A stretch of 64,000 nt of DNA from Lytechinus pictus (lineage: Eukaryota > Echinodermata > Echinoidea > Temnopleuroida > Toxopneustidae). The stretch lies in the NCBI RefSeq assembly GCF_037042905.1, contig NC_087252.1, positions 22,399,701 to 22,463,700 of the forward strand, in the 5' to 3' direction. Below the pieces are notes generated by a model that saw only the letters and a program-made list of their open reading frames with translations, searched no databases and had not been told where the DNA came from. The translations under genes and the position numbers were made by a program. Positions within the stretch are counted from its first letter, which is position 1. Each line of letters begins with the position of its first letter. Shown here in pieces: positions 34,912 through 45,805 of this stretch.

Positions 34912-35779
34912 AGGGTTACACCGGAACCGAATCCATCCGGATACACGTATTCGGGTGGTTTCGGGAGTATTCTGTTCTCCCTCCGCGAATGCAAAAAAAA
35001 ATCTGGAGGGATTCGGAAACATTCCCTGAGGAATTCGGCTAGTTTTGAAATGTTTAAAACCAGCCAAATACCCTCCAAAATACTCCGGAATGTGACCACA
35101 ACAAATTAAATTCGGGCTACAAACGGGATGTAATCGGATGATATCGGTTGGATTAGGGGAGGCATTCGGAGTATTCTAGTGCAGATTCGTACCTATATTT
35201 GAGTAAAGGAGGACCGATAAGGCAAAAATACGAGTTCGACGCATTGGGCCATATCGTTCCGATTCGGATCAATTTTCGGGTCGTCATTCCGCTGTAATCG
35301 GAGAGATCGGGTCACATTCGGCTTTATTCTGGCCATCTTTGTCTCGATTCTTAATTTGCCACTATGCGGGTGACATTCGGATTTATTCGGGACGGCCAAA
35401 ATCGAGTCGGGTAGATTCTTGGTTATTATGCGCTGAATCGGGACCTATTCTCTATTCGGGGAGCTTCCCCGAAGCAGAGACGAAAATGTTCCGAATCAGG
35501 TCGTTTATTCTTCAAAATCAGTCCGATTTTTTTCGGGAGAAGTCGGTTTTGATGTACTAAACTAGCTTAAGTTAGCGGCCGATTCTCCTGAAAGCCATAG
35601 GGTTAAACCGGAGCCGAATCAGCAGCGAATTCGGGAGTATTCTGTTCTCCCTCCGCGAAGGCGAGGTAAACTAGGAGGGATTCGGGAACAATCGAATCAC
35701 CGAAACCATACAAATCAGGCCGTATTCGGGCAGAATAGATCCGAATCTATTCGGGAGAATTCGGTTTTGGTGTAACCCT
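34912..35779. mobile_element. Element with CTAGGGTTACACCGGA ends
   Basis: Left CTAGGGTTACACCGGAACCG and right CGGTTTTGGTGTAACCCTAG are inverted. Internal ATTCGGG/CCCGAAT motifs recur many times. A 186-bp relative is at 48209-48394. Confidence 0.75.
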
Positions 35780-35857
35780 AGCTTTACGTGCAGCAAAGGT
35801 CTTTATTAAATTCTGAACCAAAGTTGATAACAGCGTTGGGCACTACTATGCTCGTTT

Positions 35858-36117
35858 TATTATGTAAATAATTTAATTCTGCCATTGCCATTCATGTGGA
35901 TTATTTACAAAAAAGAGAAACGTGTTTTAGTGTCACTGATATTTGTCATTCCACTTATACACGAAAATAAATAATTATAATTTTTGTTCTGTATTTGATA
36001 ACTGTGATATCATTTGGTGTCTACACCAAATGATATCACAGTTATCAAATACAGAACAAAAATTATAATTATTTATTTTCGTGTATGGCAATGGCAGAAT
36101 TAAATTATTTACATGAG
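35858..36117. repeat. Inverted repeat with perfect 63-bp arms and 2-base loop
   Basis: 35958-36020 and 36023-36085 are exact reverse complements separated by CT. Outside them, 35860-35890 and 36086-36116 are also inverted copies (AATTTAATTCTGCCATTGCC), but the left side has an additional 67 bp (35891-35957). Confidence 0.92.
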
Positions 36118-36867
36118 GTTTAATGCATATATGTCTAAATGGACTGAAAATTATACAGCTGGATAGTTGGGACTTTTTGATAATAATTATGTAGGCCTAA
36201 TCACTATAGTTCATATAATAAAAAAATATGATCAAAGAGTCACGATGAGAGTCTTCCACGAAGAAATAAAAATTACTGAGGGAGAGAGCGCGAAATATCC
36301 TCAATTGTACCATTTGAGGGGGGGACAGGGGACGCGTCCCCCTACCCAAAATAGTAGGGGGACACATTATCAAATGTCGACCCCCTTCTATTTTTGGTCT
36401 CTTATGATGGAAAGAAATACGTCATTAAAATCGAAAAAATAAAACATGTATTTTGGACGAGATGACCTTACTCTTTGGTTGATAACCTTTTTTTCTTTCT
36501 TTTTGCTTGTCAAATTTATTTGGTCCAAATTACCTTACATTTTGGGTGATAATCTCTTTTTTCTTTTTTTTTTTGCTTGTCAGATTTTCAGCCCCTGGTC
36601 CACCTACCTTTGGGGATAGATTTCCGCTCTTGTCATTAAGGACAAACGAATCAAAATATATACAAAATCGACGAAGATAAAAGGTTACTTTTTGTAACAT
36701 TGGAATTTGAGCCGAAACTTCGATATTATTTTCATTACTGAACCTTTATCCAACAAAAGCAATTTGACTATATTCATGATTTCAAACGACCACGATGAAA
36801 AAATGCAGTTCGTTTATTGCGTTTTGTAATTCATTTATATTCATGTTTCCTCTTTGTTACCAGCAAG

Positions 36868-36916
36868 ATGTTTTCGTGTTTGGCTCTTGTTACTTTCATC
36901 GCCCTGCTTCACTCAA
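36868..36916 (+). CDS. Ly6-like exon 1, signal peptide
   Basis: ATG followed by a hydrophobic 16-residue leader ending at LLHS. The donor GTAAGT follows directly and the exon ends in phase 1. In-phase junction with exon 2 gives a leader followed at once by IKCYSC, which is how Ly6 proteins usually begin. Confidence 0.6.
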
Positions 36917-37317
36917 GTAAGTATAGGCTTTAGATTCAAATGTAGTGTGTATAATTATATGCTTTTATTATTTTTTTTCGAGTTTGTTCCATTGGTCTCC
37001 TTCAAACGATACATTTTGCAGTAACGGGGAGAAATAATTAATCAGGCCAAAGAAAGTTTCACACTTGTCTTCAACAATGATAATCGCATGGATTTTAATA
37101 CTGTATATTATATTTCCGGCTTGGTCCCAGTAAATAAGATCGCATACTCGATCTTTTTTTTCTGACTTCTAAATCAGATTGAGTAAGCAATCTTCTTTTC
37201 TAGGTGCAAGCCATAAATTACATCAATTTGGAACTCTTGTCAAGAATATACTCGGCTGATAGTCAAGCCGTGAAAATGTATAAACTTCGCATTGCTATGT
37301 TTTGTAGGTTATTTCAT

Positions 37318-37622
37318 TTAGTATAATGCCATTCGGTCTAATAACCAGTTGGTCCAATAGCCATTTATTCCATATACCATTAATTTTAGTCTAATTGGAC
37401 TAAAGTGTTAATTGTGCAAAATGAATGAAAATGAAATGGATATTAGACAAACTGGTAATGAGACGAAATGGTGATTAGACGAAGTGATGATTGGGCCAAA
37501 TGATTATTGGACCAAATGGTTATCAGTCGAAATGTTGACGGACGGAATGCAAGGTATTAGACTAAATGAAGGTAGACCATGTGAGGACGAGTTGCCAGTA
37601 GACGATTTGGCAATTTACCATA
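37318..37622. mobile_element. Fold-back element of GGTCTA/AGACGAA repeats, copy 2
   Basis: Same unit vocabulary and mirrored layout as 34490-34890, including the shared centre TTGTGCAAAATGAATGA. In the Ly6-like gene's intron 1. Confidence 0.65.
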
Positions 37623-37751
37623 ATAATCATAGTAATGATAATCGTTTTCTTCTAGAGGATACGAAGCGCAACTGTTACTTCGGTTTTATATCTCGATCTG
37701 CCGCTTCATCAGCATGCAGGACTAACTTTATAACCTAAGAAAATATTCCTG

Positions 37752-37844
37752 CCTCTCACCTGGATTAATTTCTTGCTGAAGGAGAACACCCCATAGCAGG
37801 CTAGGGATTCAAACCCATGGACCTATAATTTGTTTGAAAGACAA
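37752..37844 (-). mobile_element. SINE fragment
   Basis: Contains CCTGGATTAATTTCTTGCTGAAGGA and GGATTCAAACCC, the reverse of the SINE body and B box seen at 33325. Confidence 0.5.
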
Positions 37845-38139
37845 TGGCCCGTATTCTGAAGTCAGGTTTAACTTTATAGACCACGGTCTAACTCTGTACT
37901 AAAATTATGGGGAGCCAAATATTCAAAGTTCCTGTTTATATTGTATATTTCTTATGCGTACTATTTTGTTTCATTTTGCTTTCATAATGAAGAAAAATAA
38001 ATAAATTCACAGACAATTTGACTGCCAAATGGGTTAATAAATCGGATGCGTACTGTTAGGAATTTGTGCTCTAATTAGCTTCCATAGTTAAACAACAACT
38101 TTAAACCAGGGTTTAATTTAAACCCGAGTTCAGAATAAG
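37845..38139. mobile_element. MITE, GTATTCTGAA family, copy 3
   Basis: GGCCCGTATTCTGAAGTCAG and CCCGAGTTCAGAATAAG are inverted ends. Inner ACCACGGTCTAACTCTGTAC resembles the other copies in reverse. Confidence 0.7.
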
Positions 38140-38984
38140 AACCAATACACCAAGACGCACCCAACAAAAGTGAGATTTGTATTCCTATTTTGGGGATAGT
38201 GAATTAGTGGGGATGATTATTGGCTAGCCTACCCATTGTTGGCTATATACCCTACTCATAGCCAAATTTTATAAACGCCGTGGTCATAGTGAATAGAAGT
38301 GAATAGAATAGTCATAGAAGACTCCCAAGACACGTGTAGCATATGGTACGCGAGCTTTCTCTGCCTCAGCACCTTCTGTCTGGAATAATTTACCGTTATA
38401 TTTAAGAATGATACCATCACTGGAGACCTTCAAATCTAAACTGAAGTCTTATCTTTTCTAACAGTATTAGTTATTGGCACTTTTGATTGAATTGATTGAA
38501 AATCACATTTATTTCCTTCAAACAGATACAAAATAATATTTGACATAGTAACGAATACAGTATATATTTCGACACAATTTTGAAGGAGCCGAAAACCCGG
38601 AAAGCAGAGCTTGAGTTGGGGTCGCCAGATACAAATAAATAACAAGTTACGTACTGTAATGACATCATATGTAATTGCATATAAATAAGAAAGTTAAGAG
38701 TAGAAAAAGAAACACAGATGGAGAAGCTAGAGGGAGAATAAATGTAGGCATTAGAAGATAAGTTCATTTGAATAACAGAGTAAACTGGTCGCAATTACGT
38801 AATATTGGTACATGTATATATAAAGAGCTTGAGTGACATTTGTCGCAGAGCAACAGGTAAGGCATGTGCATTAATTAACATTAGAAATGGAAGGTAGTTC
38901 AAGCATGTCAACATGTCAATGATCTCTGTCAGTGCGAGCATTTAAATTTTGACTTTGACACTCATCCAAACTTTCTTTCTTTTC

Positions 38985-39150
38985 TTGTGCGCCTCGGAAT
39001 AGAATATTTCTAGATAGATGGCGCTATATAAATGCCTATTATAATTATTATCATTATAGGAGTTATGACCCTCGATCGTCTTTCAATCTGAGGAACGTGG
39101 GTTCGACTCCCAGCCATGGCCGTGTTTTCCTTCAGCAAGAAATAATACAG
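38985..39150 (+). mobile_element. SINE tail followed by a SINE head fragment
   Basis: 38985-39058 has GGCGCTATATAAATGCCTATTAT then an (ATT)n-like tail. 39060-39150 has TTATGACCCTCGATCG...GTGGGTTCGACTCCCAG and TTCCTTCAGCAAG. Confidence 0.65.
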
Positions 39151-39154
39151 GTGG

Positions 39155-39600
39155 GGACGTCGTGGTATAGTGGTTATGACTCTCGTCTTGCAATCTGAGG
39201 GGACGTGCACTGTAAAAACTGTGGTGTTAAAACTGACACCAGTGGGTGTTAATAGAGGACCACACCCTCTGGTGTTAAAATTACACCCTAGAGATTGAAT
39301 ATAACACCAAGGAGTGTACATGTAACAACCAAATGTGTTGCAATAACGCATATAGGTGCTAAACTAACACTGTCAATTTAACACCGGTGTAAAATCACTG
39401 GTGTGGTCCTCTATGTACACCGGTTAACACCGCAGTTTTTGCTGTGTGGGTTCGATTCCCAGCCAAGGCGTGATGTCCTTACGCAAGAAATTCACTAACA
39501 GATTGCTGCACTCAACCCAAGTGAGGTGATCGGTTACCAGGTACGTGTGATGCTTGAGGGCCTGAAAGCCCCTAGCACTGCCATTGTAGGCGCCTAGCTT
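39155..39600 (+). mobile_element. tRNA-derived SINE split by a MITE
   Basis: Head CGTGGTATAGTGGTTATGAC and, after the insert, B box GGGTTCGATTCCCAG and CAACCCAAGTGAGGTGA. The interruption is exactly within the tRNA-like head. Confidence 0.75.
39208..39446. mobile_element. MITE with CACTGTAAAAACTG ends nested in a SINE
   Basis: CACTGTAAAAACTGTGGTG and CACCGCAGTTTTTGCTGTG are inverted. Removing it with one copy of the flanking TG restores GACGTGGGTTCG, the intact SINE text seen at 39100. GGTGTTAA/TTAACACC motifs recur inside. Confidence 0.82.
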
Positions 39601-39719
39601 GAGCATTCCTCGGAGTGGATATGCGCATTTAGAAATGTGTTCAATATTCCATTTTTTTTTTATTGTTCGAAATAGACATGAAATGAAATACTCCGAAAAC
39701 TTACTTTGCCCAATTGATC

Positions 39720-39905
39720 GTTGGCCCGGCAGCCGCGGTTTAGCGCCAGATTGACGAGGCTCTATCCCTTTAATCGTTGAACGCCAAACAGGGTAGCAGC
39801 AACTCCCATCTTTCAACGTCTTTTGGTCTGACGCGGCCGGGTTTTGAACCCCCGACCTCACCGGTTGTGAGACGGACGCTTTACCAACTGAGCCAACACA
39901 CCTGT
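39720..39905 (-). mobile_element. SINE with valine-like tRNA head
   Basis: Minus strand reads TTGGCTCAGTTGGTAAAGC, an anticodon-loop-like TCTCACAAC, then GGGGGTTCAAAACCCGG. The body follows with GTTGCTGCTACCC and TTTGGCGTTCAACG. The acceptor stem pairs poorly, so it is a SINE and not a tRNA gene. Confidence 0.65.
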
Positions 39906-40227
39906 AATAGTATCAGTTTGCCTTTTATTTGAGTTTCTCTTGTAGGATTACTGCCTTGATAAAAACTTGAGGCTTTTTTTTTGCAGTATTCCTCAATTCC
40001 ACCCGTTTCCTGAAATCTCTGTATCATTTCATGTACTGCATGCATGTTTACATGATGTATATCTATATGCCTAATGTCTTTCTTTTGCATTGCCAATCTG
40101 TTATTATTCACATGCATTTCTCTGTACGTTTCTTTAATTCTTTTCATCGGAAGTGAAAATAAATGAATTGAATTGGAATTAGCAAAAACACACTTACCAT
40201 TTGATCATTTTATTTTATGTTACAAAG

Positions 40228-40429
40228 GCTCGGCGATAAAATGCTACTCGTGTTTGAGCTTAATTACAGGAGGTCAATTGCAAATAAAGAACCGAATCTT
40301 TGAATACCCGGCCCTGTGTACAAGATCACGGCCGAAGCGTGGACCCAAGCATGCTAAGCATTGACTGTGCGAATCAAACATTGGGCTGTAGAAAATTTAG
40401 AGGTTACATTGACTTCAATAACAACGGAG
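40228..40429 (+). pseudogene. Ly6-like exon 2, frame-disrupted
   Basis: Acceptor TTACAAAG, donor GTAAGT. The 5' frame carries KCYSCLSL. The +1 frame carries a Cys (VNC), then RPCVQDHG and DCANQTLGCRKF, giving the expected Cys pattern of a three-finger fold. The +1 frame has a TAA just after VNCK. A shift near 40268-40285 would best fit. Confidence 0.5.
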
Positions 40430-40449
40430 GTAAGTTATTCACAGCAACT

Positions 40450-40690
40450 TTGACCTTGACAATGGTGTGAGGGTGGGGGGGGGGGCTAACAGGTCAAAGC
40501 AATAACGGCAGGCCGGGTCACAGCATGTATTGATACAAATGCAGGGAAGCTATATCCTTCCATCATCGGCATATATAAGATGAATAATGGGATATTCGAT
40601 GCATTTACAATACTAGTATTAATTATGTAAAATAGAAATAACAGAGGCCCTAACAAGGACCCTTGTGAAACATCCACTTACAGTTTTCTT
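40450..40690 (-). pseudogene. Decayed reverse-transcriptase fragment
   Basis: One minus frame gives GPLLFLFYI and ASNIPLFILY. The catalytic YADD appears in a neighbouring frame at about 40564-40582, so a frameshift lies between. It sits in the intron between Ly6-like exons 2 and 3. Confidence 0.7.
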
Positions 40691-40748
40691 AGCTTCTGAC
40701 AATTCAGCACGTATAATATTTTTATTGTAAAAACTCTCCTTTAAATAG

Positions 40749-40945
40749 ATGCAACGGAAGAAACTACCTACCATATACTGTATCTTGGATGTGGTGAATA
40801 TCCAATGGACCATTGTTTGTCTCCGACCCCGACGGGGATAGTGGAACTTCTACAAGCTTTACCACCTGTAAAGGAAGCCTTGGATGAAAGCGTTGGTCAC
40901 AATGTTACTTCTGATCACGTAGATAAAGGTGTATTGTGCAGGTAA
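40749..40945 (+). CDS. Ly6-like exon 3, C-terminal half
   Basis: Follows CTCCTTTAAATAG in phase 1. The open frame has YLGCGEYPMDHC, then VELLQALPPVKEAL and ends VLCR-TAA. A possible donor (CAGGTAAAT) overlaps the stop, so the exon could also splice onward. Confidence 0.55.
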
Positions 40946-41479
40946 ATCATGAAATATGGTGTTTTTTTTTTTTCAAAATAGATCCTCCTACAAATTTCTT
41001 AACGAAAGATATTTTGGTTTGGCTTGGAACAAAACTCACATACCCTAGCTAGTACCGGCCGTTTCATCAACAAATTTTGTGGCGTACAGATGGGGCTTGG
41101 GGCTCTTGCATCCAAAAATTTTCACGACCAAGAAAAAAAAAAGAAAGGGAAATGAAAGAAAAGAGAGAAGGGTGAAATATGATACCATTCTCTAAATAAT
41201 ATGTCAAAATCTATCACAAAATTTGATTATTTTTGGGGTAATAATAGTATCAAATTTTTATTCACTCGTTTCGCTCGCTGGCAATTTTTTGATAAATTTC
41301 GTCCTATATGCGCCATATCTGGCCCACTCAATGTTTTTTACTCTTTAAGCCACTTGACAAATTATGAGATCTGACAACTTATCTTGGTTTTGATTGGGCG
41401 GGAAGCACGGTTACTGTATGGCAACAATCGGAATACCTAGAGAAGAATGCCTCATTGTTTGTTTTATTTCATCACACTT

Positions 41480-41750
41480 TGGGCCTTTTCACACGTGAAT
41501 CTTGAATCATTGTAATGATGATTACAATTCGTCTTGAGAATTATCGGACCTTTCACACACTCACTCAAAAAATGTGATTTGAGTGAGGAATTCACCCCGG
41601 GAATAGAGTTTGAATTCGTGATTGTGATTAGCGTTCGTGATTCTAATCATGTTCTGGTTTGGTGTCACACGTGCTAGAAATTCGTCATTAGCCTCATTTT
41701 TCACTGGAATCATCATTCAAATTACGATTTTTACCGTGTGAAAAGGCGGT
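41480..41750. mobile_element. MITE, GGGCCTTTTCACACG family, copy 1
   Basis: TGGGCCTTTTCACACGTGAA and ACCGTGTGAAAAGGCGG inverted ends. Interior shared with 42853-43045 (GATTGTGATTAGCGTTCGTG). Confidence 0.8.
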
Positions 41751-41819
41751 GAATAACTTGTATTACATAGTTATCGGATATCTCAAAAGATATGAATTGA
41801 AAAAAAAACAAGTGTTTCT

Positions 41820-42161
41820 GTCAAGCGCAAATGGGGAGTTCTCGCATTTACAACGGAGACACTTTCTACAACGCATCGATTCCTTTGAAAATGCAATTGA
41901 AATCACAATCAGGCGTTTATTGTCGAAAGTTGGTGGACTGGGATAGCAGATCATCCTAAGGTTTGCACCGGAAGAAGAATGGCAAATATGTCGTTGTCCA
42001 GAGTCAAGAGATTCCTTTCCGATGCTGTCCATGTCCACCAACTTTCGACAAAAGCCTCTCGGCTCTCCATTGTGATTTGACGTGCATTTTTTTGAAGAAA
42101 ATTGGTGCGTTGTCGAGAGTGTCTCCGTAGTAAATGCGAAAACTCCCCGTTTGCACTTGAC
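41820..42161. repeat. Fold-back element, ~125-bp arms
   Basis: GTCAAGCGCAAATGGGGAG at the left pairs with CTCCCCGTTTGCACTTGAC at the right, and TCGAAAGTTGGTGGA with TCCACCAACTTTCGA near the centre. Spacer about 80 bp. Confidence 0.82.
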
Positions 42162-42852
42162 CAATACACTTTATATTCAATGTGATGAAATAAAACAAAG
42201 AGGCATCAATGCAGAATATCATCTAAGGTCCAAGAACTTAGGATTATATTATTTTTTTTCTCTTTTTTGTATACAATACATCTGTAGTTGTTTTCAAAGT
42301 CAGCACTGCTGGTATTATGCCTATTGAATTGAGTAATTTAGGCCAGACTGTCGGAGGTGTTCCATGTTTTACATAAAAGTTCTAATACTATGTAAATTAC
42401 CAGTGGATATGTTTGAATATCAAGAAAAAAAAATCAAGATATTGAACTCAAGATTAAAAATAATGCATTAGAAGTATCAGAATAGTTTATCAGCAATTTC
42501 CTTGTATGATTTGCAGCAGTAATTATTGCTATTATTTTTTCTTTATTTTTGTAACTTCATCAAAGTATCAGTTCGTTTGCTATTTATATTCATTTGTATT
42601 GTTCACATGTGTTTTTTTTTTCATTTAGCCTTTGGCTACGACACACTCTTTTTTCTTCAGAAACTATTAAAAAAATGAATTAAAAAGCCGGATGTTCTTT
42701 TTTTCATTTAAACCAGACACGGATGTTACACCGATAATTGCAATGGCGCCAATTTCATCCAGATGAGCCACGCGCTGGTAGTACTTTCACTCTCCTCGAT
42801 CCTCTGGAATATGTTTTGGAAGCACAGGGGACAGCATTTCGTGGAAATCTAA

Positions 42853-43045
42853 GGGCCTTTTCACAAGTGAATCTTGAATCATTGTAATGATGATTGCTAT
42901 TGTAATCGTGACTGTGATTAGCGTTCGTGATTCTAATCATGTTCTAGTTTGGTTTCACACGTGCTAAATAATCGTCATTAGCTTTATTTTTCACTGGAAT
43001 CATCATTCAAATTACGATTATTTTTTTACCGTGTGAAAGGGCGGT
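42853..43045. mobile_element. MITE, GGGCCTTTTCACACG family, copy 2
   Basis: GGGCCTTTTCACAAGTGAAT and ACCGTGTGAAAGGGCGG ends; shorter than copy 1 by an internal deletion. Confidence 0.8.
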
Positions 43046-43284
43046 ATATCGAACGGAATTCGTGTTTCCTCTTCTTCTTTATTGCCGTACTTTTTGTTGT
43101 TGTGTTATTTTCCACTCTACTAACATTACTACTCCATCTTCATTTTATTCTTCTCATTCCTCCCGTATTATTCTTCTCACTCATCCCCTTCATATCCTTT
43201 TTTTCTTAAAAATAATTCTTCTGCTTACTATCGTCTTTCTCCTTCTCCGTTTTCTTCTTGTATCTCTGCTGGAATGAATGCATT

Positions 43285-44475
43285 GTCGCACAAGTGTTCG
43301 CAGTGTGTACACAGTTTGTTCGCATTATGTTCACAATGTGTTCACAGGGTGTTCACAAGGTGTTCACAGTGTGTTCTCAGTGTGTTCTCAGTGTGTTCAC
43401 TGTGTGTTCTCAGTGTGTTCACAGTGCGTTCACAGTGTGTTCACAATGGATTCAGAATGTGTTCACAGAATCTTTAAGTTTACAGAATCTTTAACTATGT
43501 GCTCACAATATGTTCACAGTGTGTCTCAGTGTGTTCACATTGTTTTCACAGTGTCATAAGTATGTGCTCGCAATATGTTCACAGTGTGTTCAGAGTGTGT
43601 ACAGAGTGTGCTCACAATGTGTTCTTAGTGTGTTCACAGTGCGTTAACAGTGTATTCAGTGTGTTCACAGTGTGTTCACAATGTGTTCACAATGTATTCA
43701 CAATGTGTTCACCTAATTTTTAAGTGGCATAACTATGTGATTACAAAATGTTCTCAGTGTGTTCACAAAGTGTTCACAGTGTGTTCGCAGCGTGTTCACA
43801 GTGTGTTCTCAGTGAGTTCACAGTGTGTTCACAGTGTGTTCACGGTGTGTTCAGAGTGTGTTCACACTGTGCTTACAATGTGTTCACAGTGTGTTCACAG
43901 TGTCATAAGTATGTGCTCACAATATGTTCACAGTGTGTTCAGAGTGTGCTCACAATGTGTTCTTAGTATGTTCACAGTGTGTTTAGAGTGCGTTCACAGT
44001 GTATTCAGTGTGTTCACAGTGTGCTCACAATGTGTTTACAATGTATTCACAATGTGGTGTTCACGGTGTGTTCAGAGTGTGTTCACAGTGTGTTCACGGT
44101 TTGTTCAGAGTGTGTTCACACTGTGCTTACAATGTGTTCACTATGTCTTCACATTGTGTTCACATTATGTTCACAGTGTTTTCTTAGTGTGTTCACAGTG
44201 TGTTCACGGTTTGTTCAGAGTGTGTTCACATTGTGTTCACAGTGTGCCTACAATGTGTTCTCTGTGTGTTTACATTGTGTTTTCACAATGTGTTCACAGT
44301 GTTTTCACAGTATCACAACTATGTGATCACAATATGTTCACAGTGTGCTCACAATGTGTTCACAGTGTTTTACAGTGTCATAACTATGTACTCAAAATAT
44401 GTTCACAGTGCGTTCACAATGTGTTGACTGTGTGTTCACAATGTGTTTGCTCTGTGTTCACAGTGTGTTCTCGTG
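43285..44475 (+). repeat. 11-bp minisatellite GTGTTCACAGT
   Basis: About 1.2 kb of GTGTTCACAGT units with variants (CTCAGT, CACAAT, AGAGT), interrupted by short GTCATAA(C/G)TATGTGCTC segments. The longest open frame (43650-44507) is an artefact of the repeat. Confidence 0.93.
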
Positions 44476-44484
44476 GACTATGTG

Positions 44485-44705
44485 AAGATACGATTCACAC
44501 TATTTAAATGCTCTCAATAGCAGTGTGAATATATTTCCACACTGTAATACCTGTGGAAACCTCGACAGTGTGACAGTTCACATGGTCGACGATGAGCAAA
44601 ATGTGATCCATGCTGTTAAAAATGATAAAATTCAACAGTGTGAAGGTGATTTCATTTTGTGTTCCACACTGTGAGCACACTGTGGAACACATTGTTGACT
44701 TCGTG
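44485..44705. repeat. CACACTG-rich inverted segment next to the minisatellite
   Basis: TTCACACTATTTAAATG, TTTCCACACTG, CGACAGTGTGACAG and CACACTGTGGAACAC recur in both orientations. The minisatellite unit could have arisen from such a motif. Confidence 0.5.
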
Positions 44706-45186
44706 ATCTTTCCAGTAGGTATACATTTTTATGATCACGATCTTCGTGCTTTTTTTTTTTTAATATTCTGTTCATCCCTCACCTCTATCTCCTACTCCAA
44801 TGTCCCCTTTTCCTCCTCATTCTCCTTTCTCTCATTCCAGTTAGGCTGTAGTAATCATTTATAAGAATATGATTATATTAAAAAACCCGGAAAATTCATT
44901 TACCGTTAGATTACATTGTTGCATTGATATTTTTGCATGTTATAAAATATTTTGACCATATCATATATATATAAACAATTTAATACAATCGTTTTTAATA
45001 TACCATAGTGTACAGTAGGGCATATGCTTATATTTATTGTTATCATATTGTTAATATTAAATCGCTCGAGGCGTGATCTTCTATATATAGCATCGCTCGT
45101 AACTGTGATTTTTTTTTCATTTGGTAAATTGCTTGATTGTCTTCTCATCGCGTAAACTTTGAAGACTTCGAAAATAAATCTTTGCA

Positions 45187-45238
45187 CTTAGCATGATTAT
45201 CTCCATATTGCCTGTGATATCAAGCAATATGGAGATAA
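45187..45238. repeat. 16-bp-arm inverted repeat ATTATCTCCATATTGC
   Basis: ATTATCTCCATATTGC and GCAATATGGAGATAAT are separated by about 13 bp. In copy 2 of the duplication only the right arm (60982-60997) remains next to the matching flank. Confidence 0.8.
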
Positions 45239-45546
45239 TGCTAGTTACTATTATTATTAATATGATTATCATTATTACTATTCTGATTATTATTAGTATG
45301 ATCCATTATGATATCGATGATTATTACTATTATTTTGTTATTATTATCATTTTTGTATTAGTAAAAACATTGCATTGTTTTGTCATTAAAGTAATCGATA
45401 ACAGCGTTGTCTATGTTATCATACGTTGTGCACCATCAAGGTCAATATCATTATCTGTGACTTTACAGGAGAGGTGTCACGCATTGGAAAGCAATGATCA
45501 ATCAACTCTTGCTTCATAAATGGCATTACAGTCGTCTAGTTCTCCT

Positions 45547-45805
45547 GGGCCTCGTCTTACAAAGAGTTACGATTGATCAAATCAATATTAACTGTATGAA
45601 ATCCATCCATACTTAGTAAATAAATCCTTAGTAAACAAAGACAATCACACCGAATCTTCAAGAAAATGATGAATGTACGAATAAGCATCATATTATCTAG
45701 AAAATATTTAGTGAACAAATTCACATTTTAGATGTTGACGTTGCTGGCCGTCCATATGGTGGTGATTGATCGGATCCATCGCAACTCTTTGTAAGACGCG
45801 GCCCC
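45547..45805. mobile_element. MITE, CTTACAAAGAGTT family, copy 2
   Basis: GGGCCTCGTCTTACAAAGAG and CTCTTTGTAAGACGCGGCCC inverted ends. Shared with 62002-62251, so it predates the segmental duplication. Confidence 0.8.

Larger units (their letters stand above)
36868..40945 (+). pseudogene. Ly6/uPAR-like secreted three-finger protein gene with a frameshift in exon 2
   Basis: Three exons can be joined: 36868-36916, 40228-40429 and 40749-40945. Exon 1 encodes a signal peptide (MFSCLALVTFIALLHS). Exon 2 opens with SSAIKCYSC, the typical N-terminal hallmark of Ly6/uPAR domains, and its 3' part reads IDCANQTLGCRKF in the +1 frame. Exon 3 reads TTYHILYLGCGEYPMDHC and ends GVLCR then TAA. Phases of exon 1 to exon 2 start, and of exon 2 end to exon 3, agree, but a net one-base shift inside exon 2 is needed to connect them. 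In the starting frame exon 2 stops at a TGA near 40365. Known Ly6 proteins are secreted or GPI-anchored; no GPI signal is visible here. The gene may be decayed, mis-assembled, or use a splice I did not see. Confidence 0.55.

Noticed and set aside
39830-39905. Possible tRNA-Val gene (anticodon-like CAC) on the minus strand
   Set aside because: The acceptor stem pairs poorly and SINE body sequence follows directly, so it is a SINE head.
43650-44507. 285-codon Cys/Val/His-rich open frame
   Set aside because: It is produced by an 11-bp tandem repeat, is open in all three plus frames and lacks splice or start context.
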